In this document: positions 59,828 to 64,000 of the stretch, piece by piece
How positions within the stretch are numbered: the stretch's first letter is position 1
Layout of the letters: each line of letters starts with the position of its first letter
Source: Rhizobiales bacterium YIM 77505
Lineage (GTDB): Bacteria; Pseudomonadota; Alphaproteobacteria; Rhizobiales; Beijerinckiaceae
Direction: 5' to 3'
Assembly (NCBI GenBank): GCA_000745135.1
Contig: JQNH01000001.1
Span: 1,364,001 to 1,428,000 of the forward strand
Length of the DNA stretch: 64,000 nt
The notes under the pieces: generated by a model
Database searches by the model: none
Told to the model about the DNA's origin: nothing
The model's input: only the letters and a program-made list of their open reading frames with translations
Translations under genes and position numbers: made by a program

Positions 59828-61720
59828 TCAAGGTTGAAGGCGGGGCGAAGCGCCGTCCTCCGTGCGCGGCTCGGCCGTGAAGAGCTGCCGCGCCGCACCG
59901 GAGCGGCGGATAAGACCACGAACGTCCGGTGTCACCGACACGGAGCTCAAAGGCCCACCGATATGGAAGACGAGGGACGAACCAGCGGCGCCATTGACCT
60001 GGGCAAGGGGAGCCGGCTCCACCCTGGCGCTGACGGCCAGCGCCCGGTCGATCAGTGACACCTGGCCCTGAAGTGCGGCCTGGGCCGCCGGTCCGGCAAG
60101 CTGACCTTCGACCAAGTCGCCGATGCCATCGTGAAAGTTGAGGATGGCGTGCGCCTGCTCGAAGGGCGTGCGTCCGCCCTTCCACTCGAGCGGCGCCGAG
60201 AGGGGCCGGCGCTCAGCCCGCTTCAGGGCTTCTGCCAGGGCGACGCCGTGCAACTCGCCTTGGCGGACCGTGATGCTCGCGCGGCCTTGGGCGTGACGAA
60301 CGATATCGGCCGGGGAGCCCCCCACGGCGTCGAGATTGATCTGACCGTGGGCAATGCCCGAGATCCAACGGCCTTGCCCGATGTCGACGAGGAGGTTGCC
60401 GATCTCCACTCGGTCAAAGGAGCCCTGAAGCTTGACCTCGTTCGTCTGTGCGCCAGGCAGGAGGGCGAAACGACCTTTCAGAGTGCCCTTCCCGACGCTC
60501 GCGCGGCCGATCGAGATCTCGACACGGCCAGGTTTCACGAGGAGATTCGCCGCCACGTCGTCGAGACGCACGCCCCCGATCCGCGCCGCGGCCGCCGAAA
60601 GGCGCAGATCGAGATCCGCGGCGCCGAGGGAGTGAAGCGCGATCGCATCCGTGGACCACTGACCGCCGGGAGCCAGCGACGCGGACAGCCCGTCCGACAG
60701 ATCTGGCAGGATCAGGCGGTCCGCAGCCAAGGTCCCGTTGAACGCGACACGCCTGCCCTCAAGGCGGGCCGAGAGAGCTCCGGTGAGTCGATCCGAGCCA
60801 AGAGTGACTTCGACCGCGGGCCAGGACAGGCCGTTCCGGTCGACGGTGAAATCGCCGGCAAGCGTTGCGGCATGCAAGTGCCCGCCGAGGGGGATGGGAA
60901 GTCGGCTCCAATGGAACAGGTCCCGAAGGGAGCGGGAGGTAAGGGTCGTCCGTCCGCTGGCCCGCCAGTTCTCCCCGGCCACGGCTTCGATCGTTGCCGC
61001 AAGACGGCCGTGCGGCGCGACGGCATCGATCTCGAACCGGCTCTTGCGTCCCGCCAGGAGGGCCGCGGGGTCCAAGCTCGAGACTCCGAACCGGACGTCC
61101 TCGCCGCGCCAGCGTCCGGCAGCGGTCACGTCGAGAGGGCCGTCGCGGGTCGGCCAGTTGACCACCAGGTTCAGGTCTCGCAAGGCGGTGCGGTCACCTT
61201 CCGCAGAATCGGTGAGTTCCAGGGTGGCGTTGGTGAGAATGAGGCGCCGGATGTGGCGAACACCTTGCGGCTGTTCGAGATAGGTCCTCAGACGCGCGAT
61301 CACCGCCTGCCAAGTGATCGCGTCTGTCGAACCCACAGGCACCCGTATGTGCGCCTCGTTGAGGGCAAGCTCGGAGAGCTGAACCTCACCGAACAGGAGG
61401 GGCAGCAGGCGGAATTCTCCCCGAAGCTGCGCGCTTTCCACGAGAGGCCCCGTCTGGGGACTCGAAAGCACAACGTTCTCGAACTTGAGACGAGGCACCG
61501 GCAGGAAGGCGATGGTCCGGCGCCCTTCGACTGCGAGCTCAAGGCCATAGGCCGCATTGAGCTGGCGGGCCACTCCCGCAGTCAAAGCGCCCGTCGTCAC
61601 CCTCCACGGGGCGATCGCAAGGCCAAGAAGCCCAAGGCAGGCGAGCGCAAGAATGAGGATGACGCGACGGGACATAAGTTTGTTGAAGAAATCCTTGACG
61701 GGAGGTGCTTCGTCGATCAC
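59828..61720 (-). CDS. AsmA family protein
   Basis: 630 residues with one N-terminal membrane anchor (VILILALACLGLLGLAIAP, about 19-37) and a long periplasmic part made of beta strands. The AsmA N-terminal signature is AAYGLELAVEGRRTIAFLPV followed by PRLKFENVVLSSPQTG; the AsmA_2 C-terminal region runs from about residue 400 to 580 (GKGTLKGRFALLPGAQTNEV, QGRASITVRQGELHGVALAE). These proteins are relatives of the lipid-bridge family (TamB, YhdP) and influence outer-membrane lipid composition. GTG 61720 gives a full-length frame; ATG 61675 is possible. Stop codon adjoins that of the convergent permease gene. Confidence 0.88.
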   Translation of the reverse strand: MIDEAPPVKDFFNKLMSRRVILILALACLGLLGLAIAPWRVTTGALTAGVARQLNAAYGLELAVEGRRTIAFLPVPRLKFENVVLSSPQTGPLVESAQLRGEFRLLPLLFGEVQLSELALNEAHIRVPVGSTDAITWQAVIARLRTYLEQPQGVRHIRRLILTNATLELTDSAEGDRTALRDLNLVVNWPTRDGPLDVTAAGRWRGEDVRFGVSSLDPAALLAGRKSRFEIDAVAPHGRLAATIEAVAGENWRASGRTTLTSRSLRDLFHWSRLPIPLGGHLHAATLAGDFTVDRNGLSWPAVEVTLGSDRLTGALSARLEGRRVAFNGTLAADRLILPDLSDGLSASLAPGGQWSTDAIALHSLGAADLDLRLSAAAARIGGVRLDDVAANLLVKPGRVEISIGRASVGKGTLKGRFALLPGAQTNEVKLQGSFDRVEIGNLLVDIGQGRWISGIAHGQINLDAVGGSPADIVRHAQGRASITVRQGELHGVALAEALKRAERRPLSAPLEWKGGRTPFEQAHAILNFHDGIGDLVEGQLAGPAAQAALQGQVSLIDRALAVSARVEPAPLAQVNGAAGSSLVFHIGGPLSSVSVTPDVRGLIRRSGAARQLFTAEPRTEDGASPRLQP

Positions 61721-61888
61721 CGGAGGCGAGGGCCCGCGGCGGCGAAGGCAAACTGCCCGACCCCCTTCCGATGCTTACAGATTCCTGAGGACATTGTCTA
61801 AATCACGGCTTCCCTTGCGCGAAACGTCGGGAGCAGGGGACGGCAATCTTGCTGCGGGGCCGATCGTCGCTCTAGAAGGTCGGACAGC

Positions 61889-63856
61889 ATGTCGGAGACC
61901 CCAATGGCGAAAGCCCCCCTTTGGACGCCCCATCCGGACAGGGCGGCGCGAACTCAGATGGCCTCGTTCATGCGTCGCATGAGCGAGGTCGCCGGGCGAC
62001 CGATCCGCGATTATCGGGCGCTGCATGCCTTCTCCGTTGCCGAGCGCGAGGCCTTCTGGTCGGCGGTGTGGGATGAGTTCGGCGTTGTCGGCGACAAGGG
62101 CGAGCGCGTGCTGATCGACGATCGCATGCCGGGGGCGCGGTTCTTCCCGGACGCCCGCCTGAACTTCGCAGAGAACCTGCTGCGCCGGGACGGCAGCGAG
62201 GAGGCCATCGTCTTTCGTGGCGAGGACAAGCTCGAGACCCGCCTCACCTGGGCCGAGCTGCGCGCCCTCGTGTCGCGGTTGCAGCAATGGCTCGCGAGCC
62301 AGGGGGTGACGGTCGGCAGCCGGGTCGCAGCCATGATGCCGAACATGCCCGAGACCGTGGCCGCGATGCTCGCCACGGCGTCCCTTGGCGCAACCTGGTC
62401 CTCCTGCTCTCCCGATTTCGGGGTGCGCGGGGTGCTCGACCGCTTCGGCCAGATCGAGCCGACCGTTCTCATCGCGTGCGACGGCTACTGGTACGGGGGG
62501 CGGCGCATCGAGATCGCCGAGAAGCTGAAGGAGATCGTGCCGGCGCTTCCGACGGTCAGGAGCACGCTCATCGTCCCGTATCTTGGGATCGCGGACGACG
62601 TGGCTGGGGCTCTGCCCAACGCCCTTCCCCTGGCAGAGGCCCTTGCGCCCCTTGCGGCGCAGCCCATCCGGTACGAGCGGGTGGGCTTCAACCATCCGCT
62701 CTACATCCTCTACTCGTCCGGCACGACGGGCGTGCCGAAGTGCATCGTGCACGGCGTCGGCGGCACGCTCCTCCAGCACCTGAAGGAGCATCGGCTGCAC
62801 TGCGACGTCCGCCCTGGCGACCGCGTGTTCTACTTCACCACCTGCGGGTGGATGATGTGGAACTGGCTGGTTTCTGCGCTCGCGAGCGAGGCGACGCTGC
62901 TCCTCTTCGACGGCTCTCCTTTCCACCCCAAGCCGAGCGTCCTGTTCGACTATGCTGAAGCCGAGGGCATGACCCTGTTCGGCACGTCGGCGAAATACAT
63001 CGACGCCTGTCGCAAGGAGGGCTTGCGGCCGCGTGATACTCACGACCTTTCGAGTGTGCGGCTCATGACCTCCACAGGCTCGCCGCTGGCGGCGGAGAGC
63101 TTCGACTACGTCTACGAAGCCATCAAGCCCGACATCCATCTGGCCTCCATCTCGGGTGGGACCGACATCGTCTCGTGCTTCGTTCTAGGCGACCCGACGA
63201 GCCCCGTGTGGCGCGGCGAGATCCAAGTTCCGGGTCTCGGCCTTGCGGTCGACGTGTGGGCTGAGGACGGTCGTCCCGTGCGTCAGGAAAAGGGGGAGCT
63301 CGTCTGCACCAAGGCGTTCCCTTCCATGCCGGTGATGTTCTGGAACGACCCGGACGGACGCAAATACCGCGCCGCCTACTTCGAGCGCTTCCCAGGCGTC
63401 TGGCATCACGGCGATTTTGCGGAGTGGACCGAGCATGGCGGCATGATCATCCACGGGCGCTCTGATGCGACGCTCAATCCGGGCGGCGTGCGCATTGGAA
63501 CGGCCGAGATCTATGCCCAGGTGGAACAGATTCCGGAGGTCGTCGAGGCGCTCGCCATCGGCCAGGAGTGGGAGGGGGACGTCCGGATCGTCCTGTTCGT
63601 CCGGCTCAAGCCCGGGCTCACCCTGGATGAGGCGCTCGTGAACGCCATCAAGGCAAAGATCCGCTCCGGGGCCTCGCCACGGCATGTGCCGGCCCGGATC
63701 GTGCAGGTTGCCGACATCCCGCGCACGAAATCGGGCAAGATCACCGAGCTTGCGGTGCGCGACGTCGTGCACGGCCGCGAGGTCAAGAACAAGGAGGCCC
63801 TCGCCAATCCTGAGGCGCTCGAGCTTTTCCGCGATCTTCCGGAGCTACGGAGCTGA
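61889..63856 (+). CDS. aacS: Acetoacetate--CoA ligase
   Basis: 655 residues, ANL superfamily. The acetoacetyl-CoA synthetase branch is shown by [17 protein letters not shown] and the AMP-binding loop [20 protein letters not shown] near residue 275, followed by [20 protein letters not shown] and the late [22 protein letters not shown] and [18 protein letters not shown] (catalytic Lys of the A10 motif). It activates acetoacetate with ATP and CoA, feeding ketone bodies or PHB breakdown products into acetyl-CoA metabolism. ATG 61889. Convergent and overlapping by 12 bases with the partial permease gene. Confidence 0.94.
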   Translation: MSETPMAKAPLWTPHPDRAARTQMASFMRRMSEVAGRPIRDYRALHAFSVAEREAFWSAVWDEFGVVGDKGERVLIDDRMPGARFFPDARLNFAENLLRRDGSEEAIVFRGEDKLETRLTWAELRALVSRLQQWLASQGVTVGSRVAAMMPNMPETVAAMLATASLGATWSSCSPDFGVRGVLDRFGQIEPTVLIACDGYWYGGRRIEIAEKLKEIVPALPTVRSTLIVPYLGIADDVAGALPNALPLAEALAPLAAQPIRYERVGFNHPLYILYSSGTTGVPKCIVHGVGGTLLQHLKEHRLHCDVRPGDRVFYFTTCGWMMWNWLVSALASEATLLLFDGSPFHPKPSVLFDYAEAEGMTLFGTSAKYIDACRKEGLRPRDTHDLSSVRLMTSTGSPLAAESFDYVYEAIKPDIHLASISGGTDIVSCFVLGDPTSPVWRGEIQVPGLGLAVDVWAEDGRPVRQEKGELVCTKAFPSMPVMFWNDPDGRKYRAAYFERFPGVWHHGDFAEWTEHGGMIIHGRSDATLNPGGVRIGTAEIYAQVEQIPEVVEALAIGQEWEGDVRIVLFVRLKPGLTLDEALVNAIKAKIRSGASPRHVPARIVQVADIPRTKSGKITELAVRDVVHGREVKNKEALANPEALELFRDLPELRS

Positions 63857-64000
63857 CCGGGCGCCTGGCAGAGCGCCGGGCAGCTCCGCGCTTCGTGTCA
63901 GCCTGGCGGCGGGCCACAGGCCGACGACGACGATGGCAAGGGCTGCCAACGCCCCGTCCTCGAACGAACCCCGGGCGGCATGACCGTAAACCAGCGTGGC
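63845..64000 (-). CDS. ABC transporter permease, C-terminal end (partial)
   Basis: The last 51 codons of a minus-strand gene running off the right edge. The sequence [20 protein letters not shown] then [17 protein letters not shown] is the last periplasmic loop and membrane helix of FbpB-type (ferric iron or thiamine/phosphonate) ABC permeases. The ending is short; assignment rests on one helix and the [12 protein letters not shown]-type motif. Confidence 0.55.
   Translation of the reverse strand, partial: ATLVYGHAARGSFEDGALAALAIVVVGLWPAARLTRSAELPGALPGARSAP

Overview
The window reads as a chromosomal segment of a high-GC alphaproteobacterium of the order Hyphomicrobiales (Rhizobiales), most like the Methylobacteriaceae/Microvirga/Salinarimonas side of the order. 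The markers are the NepR-EcfG general stress pair with a consensus sigma-EcfG promoter, the MarR-type regulator LdtR next to a DUF6163 protein, the complex I accessory subunit gene after tRNA-Pro, DUF6494 and DUF4345 proteins, class II DAHP synthase, the arginyltransferase-type Bpt and a threonine deaminase with a C-terminal ACT domain. Genus cannot be fixed from the sequence alone. Most genes are ordinary, densely packed core metabolism.

Layout. 0-7.5 kb: end of glutathione reductase, an iron alcohol dehydrogenase, class II DAHP synthase (with a long inverted repeat just upstream), a 27-residue membrane peptide, NAD synthase, a glutamyl-tRNA synthetase and a cobalamin-binding-type protein. 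7.5-19.1 kb: two almost identical 1,040-bp IS630-family elements in the same orientation bracket about 9 kb of housekeeping genes (bpt, RDD protein, ilvA fused operonically to an odd lipoprotein-LivH permease, GNAT, hemB, 3-hydroxyisobutyryl-CoA hydrolase, DUF6163, ldtR). 19.1-31.9 kb: a secreted/anchored unknown, a tyrosine-rich exported protein, a glycolate/D-lactate-type FAD-FeS oxidoreductase divergent from serine-glyoxylate aminotransferase, a tripartite tricarboxylate transporter (tctCBA) divergent from an M20 peptidase, then otsB-glk. 31.9-39.6 kb: an MFS transporter, the EF-P lysylation locus (epmB, epmA, efp), an acyltransferase-like membrane protein, a sirtuin, a double cold-shock-domain protein and a DUF192 protein.

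39.6-40.6 kb is a small decayed integrative element in tRNA-Pro, bounded by 45-bp direct repeats. 40.6-51.2 kb: complex I subunit, a response regulator, tRNA-Arg, small membrane and zinc-finger proteins, a TPP enzyme divergent from nepR-ecfG, and then a run of small exported proteins, two glutathione transferases and two acetyltransferase/DUF proteins. 51.3-64 kb: valS plus a metallophosphoesterase, a 487-bp non-coding region with a promoter-like motif and hairpins, a Crp/Fnr regulator, a polyamine-type ABC transporter lacking its binding protein, AsmA, acetoacetyl-CoA ligase, and the end of an ABC permease.

No CRISPR array, toxin-antitoxin pair, restriction system or obviously new defence system was seen. 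The best leads are: the tRNA-Pro element remnant, the lipoprotein-LivH fusion, the perfect inverted repeats at 1491-1554 and 3150-3170, the hairpin inside the start region of the cold-shock gene, the sigma-EcfG promoter with probable further target genes, and the unexplained 55.0-55.5 kb region.
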